DNA from: Xenopus tropicalis
Lineage: Eukaryota; Chordata; Amphibia; Anura; Pipidae
DNA length: 64,000 bases
Direction of reading: 5' to 3'
Assembly (NCBI RefSeq): GCF_000004195.4
Contig: NC_030677.2
Coordinates: 61,014,222 to 61,078,221, forward strand
The number at the start of each line of letters is the position of its first letter. Position 1 is the stretch's first letter. The position numbers and the translations under genes are program-made. The notes beneath the pieces were generated by a model. It saw nothing but the letters and a program-made list of their open reading frames with translations. It searched no databases and was not told the DNA's origin. Of this stretch, positions 35,037-47,427 are shown piece by piece.

Positions 35037-38000
35037 TTGGGGTTTGCAGCAAACATTGAGTCTTATTATCTAGAATAGAATGTGAAGTGATAGATGTCTT
35101 GACGGTTTTATTTTCATTAGAAAATACTGAAGACAAAAAAAAGTAATGTTTACAAAAAGTTTGCCATGAATGTCCTACAAGGCACTGTGTCCTGCAGAAG
35201 GCTACAGGTGAATCAGTGACCAAAGAACATACAACTCTTGAAATCAAATTCATATATTTTTTAAAAAGGGAATTTAGTACAATACAGTACAACTGAAACC
35301 ACTAAAGGAGCCAAATCATGAGGTAATTCTTCAGAACAAAGACTGTAGTGCAAAACAGGAATATTAAGAACAGTTCTTCATTTATTAAGCAGCATGATTT
35401 AACAAAGTATAAAGTGTTATTACAAGGGCAGGGATTCTAAATGAATAAAGCATTTTCAGTAAATTTGAGACAAAACTTTAATTTCTTCCACGCATTTTTT
35501 CTTAAAACCATACAAAATAGAGGTTTTATTTTTTTCTGTCAGTTTGATTTTTGTTTACCAAGATTTAAAAAGTATGTATTGCTCTTTCTAGGCTTCTGGC
35601 TTGCCCCCATCCTTAAACACTTGATGGCACTTTTTGTTCTAGCTTGGGCAAATCTACTTCCTGGTACTCACCTGACCATTTCTATTTTCTTTCTGGCAAA
35701 CAACAGAAGCCTGTTCTGCTTTAGACCAATGTCCTCAGACGTAAAACAGCAGTGGGCAAAATGCCTCAGATACATGAAATCTAAGCCCGTAAGGCCTATG
35801 GCTTGTGGGACATATCCTCCAATAGCAGTTTTCAGCTTTTTAAATAGGTCCAGTGCCCAAACCCTAGCAGTGAAAGACACATGCAATTAGTTTGCATTAA
35901 CAGTGTCTACCTTCTCAGCAGGATTTGGGTCTTCCCTGCCTTACGCCATAAATTCAATATGACAAAATACTTGACTAAAAAAAATAAATAGGTACTACAG
36001 GTATTATCAAACAGGGTAACGATACAACAATATTGCATTTCTCCGAGTGTAGCGCTTTAGGTTTTATTCTTTACTTGTTTTTCTGTTCAGGCCCTCTCCT
36101 ATTCATCTTCATTTAAATCACTGCCTGACTGCTACAGAAACAAGTAATTTGGTCAACTGTTTTTGCAATCACTTCATCTGGAATTTCAAGAGTTAAATTA
36201 TTTAAGAAAAAATTAAGAACATAAATGTGTAACAATTGTATAAACTCTAACAGATGATTGGATACTTAAAATGATCTTCAAGGAGTTAGGTACCCCCATA
36301 GACATTGTAATTGCTTCAGTGAAAACTGCCAAAGCCAAGGGTAGTTGTGAAGGAGTGCCACATCGCAATCTTCTTCTGTTTTTGGATCCTCTCTCAGCAG
36401 CCCAGGGCTGGGTGTGCAGCAGAGTGAAATGCTGGCTTTTTCCTTCAAAGTTTGGCTTTTCACTCTGCTGCACATAGTGGCCTCAAAAGATTCTTTGGAG
36501 ACAGCAAAGATGGCGACATGGTGCTCCTAGTGTAACCCAGGGCTGGTGCAGTTCTTTTTACCTTTAACTCGGGGTCTCAAGTGACTGATGATAATAACCG
36601 ATTATTGGCATCCCCCTGTGATTATACCTTTCCTTCTACTTTAAAATGAATACTTACAATATCCTTTATATTCACATTATCAAAAGAAAAAACGGAAGTC
36701 GTCTTACTACTCAAGAGACTGTCATACCCAGGAATGGTGTCACAGTAACCTATATCACTCCTATACTTTGGCTGTACTACCAAGTCATCACAAAGCATCT
36801 ATCCTTCTTCTCTGGGGCTTTCTTGATAACGGGCTTCTGGATAATGGATCCCATACCTGTACTTCCAAAGCTGTGCACAATAAACCATATTTATAACTGT
36901 CACTGTTTACAGCAAGCTAAAACTGAATGAACCCTTTAATAGATGCCACCATAAAAACAGAAATTGCACCAGAAACCATGAGTAATATTGTCTTTCTACT
37001 AAAACTGGTGTCTAAAATGCTGATGTATAGACTCAGGATGAGAATGGGTCCCTATCATGACCCATTGTTAAACATTTATTACACTGAATAGATTAATTAT
37101 AGAGGCATCTTCATGCAGCAGAACACTACAATTACTGAATAATTGCATATGCTACACTGCGGCGCTAGTGACTCCCTTAACCAAAGGGTTGTTCACCTTT
37201 GGGTTAACTTTAAGATGATGTAGAGTTATTCTGAGACAGTTTGCGACTGGTCTTTATTTATTATTTGTGGTTTTTGAACTATTTAGCTTTTTGTTCAGCA
37301 GCTCTCAAGTTTGGAATTTTAGCAACTATCTGCTTGCTAGGGTCCAAATTAGCTTAGCAACCTGGGAGTGGTTTAAATGAGAGATTGGTATATAAACAGG
37401 AGAGGGCTAGAATAGAAAAATAACTTATAAAAATATGTTACTTTTTAGTATTTATTTTCATAATTTTATCTAAAACTGTGGTTTTAACAATTGATATGGT
37501 TTTAACTAATTTTCTATGTTAATATATATGTTTTTAACTATTTATATATGTATTTAAATTGGAAAATCCAATATGCCCCTATGACCTGTAACTAAGCTAA
37601 GGTTAGACAGGAAGTCTCTGAGGAAGTGTATTTTATACATGAAACACATTAGGCTGGGTTCAGGAATCTTACATGTAAGTTTGAATTTTTAAATTTGTGT
37701 TGAATTGATTAAAATTCTCATCAGTGCATTCTGTATATATTGTGCTATATGGAGTGGCTGTTCGGGAGTGTTGTGAGGGGAGAACTTGCCGAGAGAATTA
37801 GGACCATGCAGGCACCAGAAGAAAGTCATATGGGCAGAAGAGATGCAAGTTGGTGCATGAAGGAAAGTGACACATCTAGTAACTTATACAAAGTGGGACT
37901 TTTCCACACACAAAATAAGTTGCTAAATAGCATGCAGGGGTGGTAATAGAAAGTCTACCTAGCTATGAGCTCTGTCTGACTTTGTTTTGGAGGGAGTACT

Positions 38001-40768
38001 TATTCATACACCACTGCACTTATACATTGTGCTCATCTGGAAGTGAAAACAAACCAACTGTATATTGCACTCACACATAAATGGCACAAGAATTATAATT
38101 GTCTAAAAATTAACTTATTTATGTATGGAATATTGAAAGGATTTGGAAAGAGTGTTATACAATTCCCTTTTTTGCTTGCTTTCAACAATAAAACTGTAGC
38201 CTTATAGAGCAATAGTTTTTGCTGGGGTCAGTGACCCCCCCCCATTTGAAAGCTGCAAAGAGTTAGTAGAAGGCGGCAAATAATTCAAAAACTATACAAC
38301 ATAAAAAAAAGAAGACCAATTGAAAAGTTGGTTAGAACGAAAGTTAACTGAAAGGATATTGTGGCAATCTGCATCCCCATGCCACAACTGCTTACACAAG
38401 TGCTCTCAGGCAAATGCCTAGCATACAGGTGTGCTAACTGGTGGGAGCACACTTGTAACCAGTTCTCAGTTCAAATATGGCCAAAGTCATAGGAACAATT
38501 AACAGGCATTTTAACCTTTGCAATAAAAATTTTAGCTGAAACTACTTTAGGTTGTACTGGCTACTATAGAACTACTATGAGCAGTCCCTGCCTGTGATCA
38601 CATTTTTCTCATCAATATGTTTAGGCTGTGGATACACACAGTAATTCTCTTTGCAGCCAGTCAAGGCCATGCTGCCCACTGTGATTCTTGCCACAAATAT
38701 GTAACAATAAGGGTTTAGGCATTAGACATGACAAATGACAAACGAAATGACAAACATCAACCTTATACAAACCAACCATAACACATTGTTTTGGGAATTT
38801 TAACACCTTGCTTAATTTACAGTGATTGAGGCTGCTATGACACAGCATCACACCAATTCAATTTATGTGCCAATGTTATTTTTGCCTCCTGAATGGCACA
38901 GGCACAGGGGACAATTCTTGCACAATTTTCAGCTCGGCAGCAAGTATACAGAACAAGAATGTATAAAATATCAGATATTTTACTTTTGAAATAAAATATT
39001 TTCCTAACTATAAATGTCAGTAAATATTGGCTCTTGATTTGAATCTGGTCTTTCAATGTGTCATGAAATTCCCACTTGAGATTAGTCCACTTCACTGTTA
39101 CCCAACATGCTAAAGTTAAGGCAAGGCAGGTATAATACAAAGATCAACTAATTGTTGTTTCATTCATTTATGGATAAACAGTTCATTTTGAGGCAGCATT
39201 GAGCTAGAGCTTTAATATCAATACATCAATATAAACCCCACTTATGTTTACAATAGACCCCCCCCCCGCAAAAAAAAAAGATAGAAAAACAAAGGTAACA
39301 TTTTTGGAAGCATGATAAATGACAATTAAAAAATGCTCCAATTTGTTGTTGGTTCTCATAATGATTGTGTTATAATATTATAATGCTCTGAATGGCCAGG
39401 CCCTGTTAACATACCAATATCCTTGACTAGACCTTGATTCTGATTCTAAGGCAAAATAAAAAACACCAGCAAACTTCTTGTTAAAATCTCCTAAAACATA
39501 ACATGAATCAGCCCAGCACCAGAATACTCAGGCCCCTACACATTTATGAACAGAAAATAAAACTGATCTGAATAGTAACAAAGAGGGAAAAGAGTTAGAT
39601 GTAGTATATTAGTATGAGAATGCACAAGTGCAACATATGCTGGATCAAAGACTGCCAACCCATGTATCACCCAGGCAGCGGTAATACTGCCATACTGCTA
39701 GGCTGATCACTATTTAAATGTATAGAAGCCAATACAAATTTCTAGTAAGCAAGGCAGCAGGTACATTTGAGTTTAAAAAAAGGTAAAAATGCATTAGAAG
39801 GAAAATTATTGGGCCCATCCCCAGACTTTGCCCCACCCCCTCTTAAAACAGGTTTTCATACATATTATATGTGGATCCATGTGTGGAGCTTTGGGACTAT
39901 CCAAAGTACAGGATTAAGAACCACCACTGCCCTAGGTTAACTAAGTCTGAATATTGGCTTCTATAGCATCTCAATTAATTTACTCTCAATTCATTTACAT
40001 TACAATCTATGTCTACACTTGATTGATGAATAGTTACTGTATAGAACCACAGCTATGGCTGAACTACAACCTCCATAAATCTTCCACCATCAGTGGTGGC
40101 ATAGAGATGCTGGAAATGTAGATTATCCATAGCTGCATATCTAGACACTGCTGCTTTAATACTTGGCCTTAAAACATTAAGGATGTCTATGCACGAAGGA
40201 TGTTTTATGTAAAAACAAGATACTGCCCGTTAATGCACTGATTAATCTAATAAGGTAAAGCAGTCAGTTTTACACACATATGGCGTTATTGTGTACAAGC
40301 AAAAACTAAAAGCAGTAAACACAACAAAAGGAAGATCTAACAATCAGCACATATATCATCATGAAGCTCCAGTTATAAAAATCAATGTTGAAATGATCAA
40401 GTTGTTTGAAAGCCATATGAAGATAGCATAGCTCAAATGCATAATTACTTCCTTTTCTTTAATTATTAAAATTAGGGTCTCTGAGTAAGCAAAACCTTTT
40501 AGCACAGGGCAAATCTGCATCCTAGTATAAATTATTACACAATGCTGAGTTATCAGATGTAGAATGCAAGCAATTTGGTGCACAGATGCTGACGAGGTAG
40601 CAATCCTAAAAATAAAATCATGCAGATATGAAAATTCCCATGACTTTAAAGGCCTAGGTCATATTATCAGAGAATCCATGCAACCTCCAAACAACTGCAA
40701 CCTGTAGTCCAGTCTAAAGTTCTAATGTAGTTCAGTTTTGGTGATAAATCTTATAAAAATAATAAATC
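35037..40768. other. Downstream region of rab33b: probable long 3' UTR plus repeats
   Basis: Mostly AT-rich. A degenerate AAGGAGAAGG-type MITE lies at about 36270-36640 and a TTAA-type repeat pair at about 37185-38350. On the minus strand several AATAAA signals occur (for example near 36067), so the rab33b 3' UTR may extend for kilobases here. No other protein gene recognised except the exon-like stretch at 35672-35863. Confidence 0.45.
35672..35863 (-). CDS. Orphan exon-like segment, unrecognised
   Basis: On the minus strand, a pyrimidine-rich acceptor (tctttcactgctag) precedes a 192-base open stretch ending at AG/gtgagt. It reads WALDLFKKLKTAIGGYVPQA through LLLFARKKIEMV, with no low complexity. 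I found no partner exon in matching phase nearby. It could be an exon of an unidentified minus-strand gene, a fossil exon, or chance. Downstream, about 34.9-35.2 kb, another open minus-strand stretch runs into the MITE. Confidence 0.3.
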
Positions 40769-41203
40769 CTAGCAGCCACATGGAAACAAAGTCTTTGGAC
40801 CTGAATTCAACTCCACCATATTATCAGGAGGCTGGCTCAAAATTAGTGGCTTGTGGCTCTTGAGTTTGTGGGCCAGCGTCATGAAGATGGCTTCCACGTG
40901 GTCATTTGTGTTCTTGGCTGAAGTTTCAAACATTGGCATGCTGTGTGAGTCAGCAAACTTCTGAGCCATATCCGTGGGAACCTGGATAGACCCTCGCAAG
41001 TCACATTTATTACCAACCAAAATACGAGGCACATCATTGGATATTAAGTGCTGTTTGCACTCCTCAATCCAGGCAGGTAAACTCTGAAAACTGGCCATAT
41101 TGGTGATATCATATACAAAGACTACAGCATGCACATTCCTGTAGTAATGCTGCACCATACTCTTACGGAAACGTTCCTGTCCTGCAGTGTCCCACAGCTG
41201 AAT
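40769..41203 (-). CDS. rab33b: rab33b exon with G3-G5 and C-terminus
   Basis: Encodes [12 protein letters not shown] through the CGC prenylation motif, with TAG at 40771-40769. Acceptor ccctttgcag on the minus strand. Confidence 0.96.
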   Translation of the reverse strand: MQLWDTAGQERFRKSMVQHYYRNVHAVVFVYDITNMASFQSLPAWIEECKQHLISNDVPRILVGNKCDLRGSIQVPTDMAQKFADSHSMPMFETSAKNTNDHVEAIFMTLAHKLKSHKPLILSQPPDNMVELNSGPKTLFPCGC

Positions 41204-41428
41204 CTGCAAAGGGTAAAAAAGGATGTACAACATTAAATAAGTCACATTATCATAAGCAGCAGAACTTCCCTGAACATCTTAATCTGCCATCTATCTATCA
41301 ACATTTCTTACTTTTTCTTACTGTCTACATTTATATTTATATATTTATATATTTATATATATAGCAAGTGAAGATGTCCCGCACTCACAGGACTTAGGTG
41401 AAATAAAGGTGTTTATTCAATCCACATC

Positions 41429-41496
<68 letters not shown>

Positions 41497-43782
41497 CTAC
41501 ACACACACTATACTGGTAACTGTTTCTAGACACTGTTTAGTAATGGGACATACTTCTGATGACCTGAGACTTGTGTGTAACATCATGATTAAGGTCCCAG
41601 ACCAGGACCGAAACGTCGATGTGATGTATTTTTATACTGCAATAAATTGAAGTGGACATTAATGTGCAATCTGGGCAGCTAAGTGGCAGATGAGATTTAA
41701 TGTGGATAAATGTAAGGTCATGCACCTGGGATGTAAAAATATGCAAGCCACATATACCCTTAATGGGACTGCAATAGGCAAATCCATAATGGAGAAGGAC
41801 CTTGGAGTCCTTGTAGATAATAAACTTGGCTGTAGCAAGCAATGCCAGGCAGCAGCTGCAAGGGCAAACAAGGTTTTGAGCTGTATTAAAAGGGGTATAG
41901 ATTCACGGGAGGAGGGGGTTATTCTTCCCCTTTACAGAGCACTGGTAAGGCCCCATCTAGAATATGCTGTTCAGTTTTGGTCTCCAGTGCTCAAACGGGA
42001 CATTATTGAGTTAGAGAGGGTCCAGAGAAGGGCAACTAAGCTGGTAAAGGGTATGGAAAGTTTCAGTTATGAAGAAAGACTGGCCAAGTTGGGTCTGTTT
42101 ACACTGGAGAAGAGGCGCTTAAGAGGTGACATGATAACTATGTATAAATATATAAGGGGATCATATAATAACCTCTCTAATGTTTTATTTACCAGTAGGT
42201 CCTTCCAACGGACACTAGTGCTGGGCGGTATGACCAAAAATTTATATCATGGTATTTTTCAAAATTATATCGGTATCACGGTATTTGACGGTATTTTTTT
42301 TTCCCCATGCATGATTAGGTGACCACCCCAAACACCCGCCACCCGCACCCCCCCCGCCACCCCAAACACCCCCCCATCCGCACGCAGCCCCCCACCCCCC
42401 ATCCGCACGCACCCCCCATCCGCACGCAACCCCCCACCCCCCACATCCGCACGCACCCCCCCCACCCCAAACACCCCCCCATCCGCACGCACCCCCCCCC
42501 CACCCCAAACACCCCCCATCCCAAACACCCCCCCATCCGCACGCCCCCCCCCACCCCAAACACCCCCCCATCTGCACACACCCCCCCACCCCAAACACCC
42601 CCCCATCCCCTTCACATAAATATAACCCCCCACCCCACCCCATCCCATCCCACCCCCCCCCAAACACAACCCCATCCCCTTCACATAAGTATAACCCACC
42701 CACCCACCCCAAACACCCCCCCCCCAAACACAACCCCATCCCCTTCACATAAGTATAACCCACCCACCCCCACCCCAAACACCCCCCCCCCAAACACAAC
42801 CCCATCCCCTTCACATAAAATATAATTACTGGCCAGGCACCCCCGACAGCTCACATTGGTATCCGACTCTGAATGCGTCCTAGCGATGGCGCTTTTGTAG
42901 AGTGTGCGCGCTGACGTCACGTGCGCGCTGACGTCACGTGCGCACCCGGAAGTATTCAGCACACCGGTATGTAGAAAATTCATATCGGTTTCAAAAAAAA
43001 AAACCGGTGATCGGTTTTTACCGGTATACCGCCCAGCACTAACGGACACAAGGGCACCCACTCAGTTTAGAAGAAGGGAGGTTCCACTTAAACATTCGGA
43101 AAGGATTTTTTACAGTGAGAGCTGTGAAGTTGTGGAATTCCCTCCCCGAATCAGTCGTACTGGCTGATACATTATATAGCTTTAAGAAGGGGCTGGATGG
43201 ATTCTTAGCAAGTGAGGGAATACAGGGTTATGGGAGATAGCTCTTAGTACAAGTTGATCCAGGGACTGGTCCGATTGCCATCTTGGAGTCAGGAAGGAAT
43301 TTTTTCCCCTCTGAGGCAAATTAGAGAGGTTTCAGATGGGGTTTTTTGCCTTCCTCTGGATCAACTTGTAGTTAGGCAGGTTAGGTATAGGCATTATGGT
43401 TGAACTTGATGGACGTATGTCTTTTTTCAACCCAACTTACTATGTTACTATGTAATGGAGTGCGCAGTACTTTCGGTGAGAGATATTTAATACAACCATA
43501 TGCAGCACCCAACCATTTATTTCACTGAAGCTTCAATAAAAGTTAAGTTTTATTCACGAGGAGTGGGACAAACCTTATATATACAATGAGATTCTATATA
43601 CACAGTATATAGATGATAGATAGAATACATTCATTATATACATACTTATGCGTGTAGACATGTACAGCAATACAACAAACAGGGGTCAATACAGTAATAA
43701 ATACATAATATATTATGTTATTATTGTCATTATTTTTGTCAGCACCCAGCCTGTGCCCGATACTGGTGAGTGCCGATTCTTT

Positions 43783-43851
<69 letters not shown>

Positions 43852-44714
43852 TTTTTATACAGACATACAGAGAGGAAAACCTGAAGGAAACCAAAGTCGG
43901 CATGAAATCACATGGACCATTTCCCTGGCCTCAGCTTGTTCCATGTTAAAGTGATATAGTGTAGAAAATCAGTCTGCTTTTGAGAATCTAACCACTGCCC
44001 ACAATGTAGGTTTGCCACCTCTCCGGTTTTGATCCGGGTAGCCCAGTTTTCGGTAGGGCTGTCAGGGTCAAAACTACCTGCACGGTTTTCGCAGTTTGGA
44101 AAACCGGGCAGGATTCTCTAAGATTAACAAGGCGGTTGGCAAAATGGCAATCGTCATGTTATAGCCCTACCCGTGACAGAGTTCCCGGGCAGGAGAGGTG
44201 GCAACCCTACCACAATGTCTCCTACAGCTTACAGCAAGCAGGAGTGTTCTCAAATGAAAAAAGGTATGCCAAGAATCAAGCCCCAGAATCCATAACTTCA
44301 AGGTGTGGGGGAAATTAAAACAATGCCAGCCTAAAGATGGTTTCCTTTCATTCTGAAGAAGTAAGACTATCAAAAGAAAAAAACAAAACAAAAACAATTT
44401 TGGAAGTTTCAAACCTCTTTCCAACACGCATTACTGCACTTCACTGACTTCTCTAATTGTTTCCTTACCTTGATCCTTTCCCCATCTATATCCACAGTCC
44501 TTTCTCGAAAGTCCACCCCTATTGTAGCTTCTGTCCTTTCCGGAAAGCAGCAGGTGCAAAATCGGTAAGTCAGACAAGTTTTTCCAACATTTGAGTCCCC
44601 AATCACAATGATCTTAAAAATCCTGGCCCGGGAGACACCAAACGAACAAGAGCTGCTTATACTTGCTTCCAGGGAGGACTCCAACCCTCCATCACCACCG
44701 GAGCCGGCTGACAT
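40769..44714 (-). CDS. rab33b: Ras-related protein Rab-33B (2 coding exons, complete)
   Basis: Rab33b is a Golgi small GTPase that acts in Golgi traffic and binds Atg16L1 in autophagosome formation. Coding exons 44714-44469 and 41203-40769 join in phase 0 to 226 residues (human 229). Visible motifs: P-loop GDSNVGKT at 39-46, switch I TIGVDF with its Thr at 64, DTAGQE at 87-92, NKCD at 147-150, SAK at 177-179, and a C-terminal CGC for double geranylgeranylation. The Rab33-typical [14 protein letters not shown] and LSQPPDN are present. Compared with human, SAKNPNDNDHVEA has lost two residues here ([11 protein letters not shown]). The start [10 protein letters not shown] fits the family's variable N-terminus. 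It is convergent with setd7, as in human. Confidence 0.97.
41429..41492. repeat. (TA)n microsatellite
   Basis: About 30 TA units in the rab33b intron, next to a short repeat-like segment with ACCAGGACCGAAACGTCGAT. Confidence 0.95.
41667..43455 (+). mobile_element. CR1-type LINE 3' fragment split by a hAT MITE
   Basis: 41690-42207 encodes the C-terminal RT region typical of CR1: [56 protein letters not shown] and [12 protein letters not shown]. The hAT element at 42216-43041 interrupts it, and the LINE resumes at 43050 through the 3' tail ending TTACTATGTTACTATG. It is 5'-truncated and lies in the rab33b intron, antisense to that gene. Confidence 0.88.
42216..43041. mobile_element. hAT-like non-autonomous element with C-rich interior, second copy
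   Basis: Inverted ends TAGTGCTGGGCGGTAT and ATACCGCCCAGCACTA (exact), flanked by exact 8-bp duplications ACGGACAC (42208-42215, 43042-43049). Same family as 6668-8731. The interior (about 42325-42826) is an irregular C-rich tract of ACCCCAAACACCCCCCCAT-type units and CTTCACATAAGTATAACCC blocks. Right subterminal GCTGACGTCACGTGCGC is repeated twice. Confidence 0.92.
43787..43856. repeat. (TA)n plus poly-T tract
   Basis: About 24 TA units followed by 23 T, in the rab33b intron. Confidence 0.95.
44007..44209. mobile_element. hAT-like palindromic MITE, 203 bp
   Basis: Inverted ends TAGGTTTGCCACCTCTCC and GGAGAGGTGGCAACCCTA, with exact 8-bp duplications CCACAATG (43999-44006, 44210-44217). In the rab33b intron. 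Confidence 0.88.
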
Positions 44715-44732
44715 TATGGTCACAATGCGGCC
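44469..44732 (-). CDS. rab33b: rab33b exon with start codon and P-loop
   Basis: Coding from ATG at 44714-44712 to AAG/gtaagg at 44469. It encodes the N-terminus, P-loop and switch I. The acceptor tttatttcaag/GG at 44733 implies 18 bases of 5' UTR here and a further upstream non-coding exon. Confidence 0.94.
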
Positions 44733-45063
44733 CTTGAAATAAAGAATACAGCTATAATGACACAAAAGTCACACTGTCAACAAATTGTTAGTTATTTAAC
44801 ACCTGACCCTAAAAAAAACTAAGGATTTTTTTAACCTTCCTTTGGGTAATTTAAAAAGTAGGTAGGAATTTGAGAGAGGGGCTCAATAGTTTCAAGTTTA
44901 TTGTCATATACAAATAACAATGAAGCATCATTACTGTAATGAAATTTTTTTCGACCCGTGTTCCTCCCAACTTTACATAGACAAACAAAACAAAACAAAA
45001 AAAAAATAGATAATTATGTTAGATTAAATGAAATGTGTGTTTTTAATATATTTTGTTGCATTC

Positions 45064-45065
<2 letters not shown>

Positions 45066-45117
<52 letters not shown>
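45066..45117. repeat. (GA)n microsatellite
   Basis: About 26 GA units between the rab33b start exon and its presumed promoter. The surrounding 44.8-46.2 kb shows no other gene. Confidence 0.95.
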
Positions 45118-45121
<4 letters not shown>

Positions 45122-46259
45122 AAACAACTAAACAAATTTTAAACAACCCAGCAGGTTTATTTATTCTTATAAAGAAAAAAAATGCATCAATAAAGCAAAA
45201 AAAAAAAAAAAAAACGAGAGCAGCTGCCATTTTACTTACATTTCCCATGCATTGCTAATGCTGACTGATACTCCTGTGTGTGCAGTAGAATATAAATAGT
45301 TTACTGTACATGCGGTTGAAATCTGATTAGGGAAGACTGTAAAAGGTAAGCAAGATGGTGGAATGGCCCTGTATTCATTTCTTTCCAGAGCTGGTGCATT
45401 TTTTGCATTTGAGTTGGGGATTCAGTGGGGGGGGGTTGCCTAACATACAGCACCCTTCAGTGAACCAGGGTTTTCTTTGCCCTTTAATGTAAATGTAATT
45501 GCAGTTGAAAGTAATTATTATAATTACTTTTCAGTTTGCGATGAAATTCACTTCGGCAATAACAGATATATCTATAGAAAATGCATATTTTCTGTTAACC
45601 CCTCAATAATCCATTATTCAATACTCAGTCCAACAGAACATTGAACTTGCGCCAGGGTTATGCAAAACCAGACAAACGATCCTTAGTTAAAGACATGCAT
45701 AGTAATTAGTATTTACATTTGCTGCTACAATAGATCCTCAGAATGACCATCATCCATGACAATGCATCTCTGAAAGGCTATATTCTATGGCTCGCTCCCC
45801 CTGACCAGTCTCATTTAGTGAGTAAATCTAAAGGCAATCTATGTAAGGCTAACTATTTCAGCATTAAATAGTGCTGGATAATTAGAAATATCATTTATCA
45901 AAAGCAAAGAATTAGGCACCAATGGATTACATTCAATCCAGGCACCAATGAAATTCACAGCAATGGATTTGGATATGACTGCTGCAGTCTGCACTGATCT
46001 TAGTACAGCCATGCTTGCGTGGTTCTAAATAATTGGCAGAATGGTATACCTGATGTACATACCTTCTGCAGTCACTAGCGCTCTGTATGTATAGTGTAAG
46101 TAATTATAATAAAATGGCTGTAGACAAGAAGTGGCAAAATCTCACTACAAACGTATAGCAGAAATGTCCTACCCGTTAATCGCACCCATATGTGATGTTG
46201 CTTCTTTTTAACCTTAAATGCGTCTAACCTGACAAACGGAGCCCTAAAAGCAAACTTAC

Positions 46260-46460
46260 CGCTATGTGAGTAGGGAATCCCACGCAAAGACAGCTCCCGG
46301 CCAGCTGTGCCCAAGCGCCACGTCCTGAAGCTTTGGGCGTGGGGTTGTGAGTGGGAAAGCCGAGCAGTCACTCTCTCACCGGGACACAAAGTCAGAAGCT
46401 GCGATAGCAGTTGCGCTGTTTCCGCGACTTTGCCTAAGCCCCTCCGACCGACAGCAGCGC
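46260..46460 (-). other. rab33b: Probable non-coding first exon of rab33b
   Basis: On the minus strand a strong donor, TAGCG/gtaagtttg, ends at 46260 at the edge of a GC-rich block. It would splice to the acceptor at 44733 just upstream of the rab33b ATG. The transcription start is not resolved; 46460 is a guess. Confidence 0.5.
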
Positions 46461-46650
46461 TAACTGGCATCCGTGGAAAACTGCCCTATGATTCCGCATA
46501 TTATTTCCCCTCCATCAACTCCCTGCTCGCTGGCCGTGGCACCGCCTCTTTCCGGTGGCAGCAAGTGCGTCAGATCAGAAGCGGCCATTTTGAAGATGGG
46601 CAGTTTGCGCCTAGTTGTCCCACTTGAAGATGCGGGTTCACGTAATAGCG
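46300..46650. promoter_or_regulatory. GC-rich promoter region of rab33b
   Basis: A CpG-containing island in AT-rich surroundings. Minus-strand sites include CCACCGGAAAGAGGCGG (ETS-like) and CTTCAAAATGGCCGC (YY1-like), as in housekeeping promoters. It might also fire to the right, but no plus-strand leader exon for malate synthase could be linked to it. Confidence 0.5.
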
Positions 46651-46956
46651 TGCCTAGGTCAACCTGACCTGTAGAGCATCGTGGTTGTTGCAGTTACATT
46701 TGGTACACAAGATCCACGAATGTCCTGTCAAATTAATATCCTTCTAAATAGCGTTTGGTGATGTCATAAATGGTGCAAAAATGGTGCAAAGTGATGTATA
46801 TTGTGTTTCATGGCCCAAGGTCATTAAAAATGGGCAAAAAGATGTTCCCCTGCTGTAGGCCTATGTATAAGCCTTCAAAACAGAACCTTTCCTGCATTAC
46901 CTTTATTTTTGCTTATAATTGTGGCACCATGTACCTCTAACCAGTGCTGGAATTAA

Positions 46957-47366
46957 AGGAACAGTAACACCAAAAAATGAAAGTGTATAAAAGTAACTAA
47001 AATATAATGTGCTGCTGCCCTGCACTGGTAAAAGTTGTGTGTTTACTTCAGAAAATCTACTATAATTTATATAAATAAGCTGCTATGTAGCCATGGAGGC
47101 AGCCATTCAAAGGAGAAAAGGCACAGGCACATAGCAGATAACAGATATAACACTATTGTATTCTACAGAACTTATCTGCTATGCAACCTGTGCCTTTTCT
47201 TCTTTTTTCCAGCTTGAATGGCTGCCCCCATGGCTACACAGCAGCTTATTATATAAATTATAGTAGTGTTACTGTAGCAAATACACCAGTTTTACCAGTG
47301 CAGGGCAACAGTGCATTATATTTTTATTACTTTAAAGCTCTTTCATTTTTTAGTGTTACTGTTCCT
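46957..47366. repeat. TTAA palindromic MITE, intact copy
   Basis: Ends AGGAACAGTAACACC and GTGTTACTGTTCCT between TTAA (46953-46956, 47367-47370). It shows the uninterrupted form of the MITE split by the DIRS element at 29528. Confidence 0.92.
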
Positions 47367-47427
47367 TTAAGGAAGGTGTGGTGGATGCCTTCCCTCTACT
47401 TCTTTATTTGTGTCAAATATTTGTTCT

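Noticed and set aside
35441..35890. 149-residue plus-strand ORF
   Set aside because: Hydrophobic AT-rich reading opposite the exon-like minus-strand segment; no plus-strand splice context or similarity.
36060..36190. Minus-strand stretch that could encode an acidic C-terminus followed by AATAAA
   Set aside because: Only a ten-residue reading; more simply part of the rab33b 3' UTR or intergenic sequence.
38835..39140. 101-residue minus-strand ORF
   Set aside because: Likely chance ORF in the AT-rich rab33b 3' region.
42242..42825. Gly/Cys-rich or Pro/His-rich ORFs
   Set aside because: Low-complexity reading of the C-rich interior of the second hAT copy.
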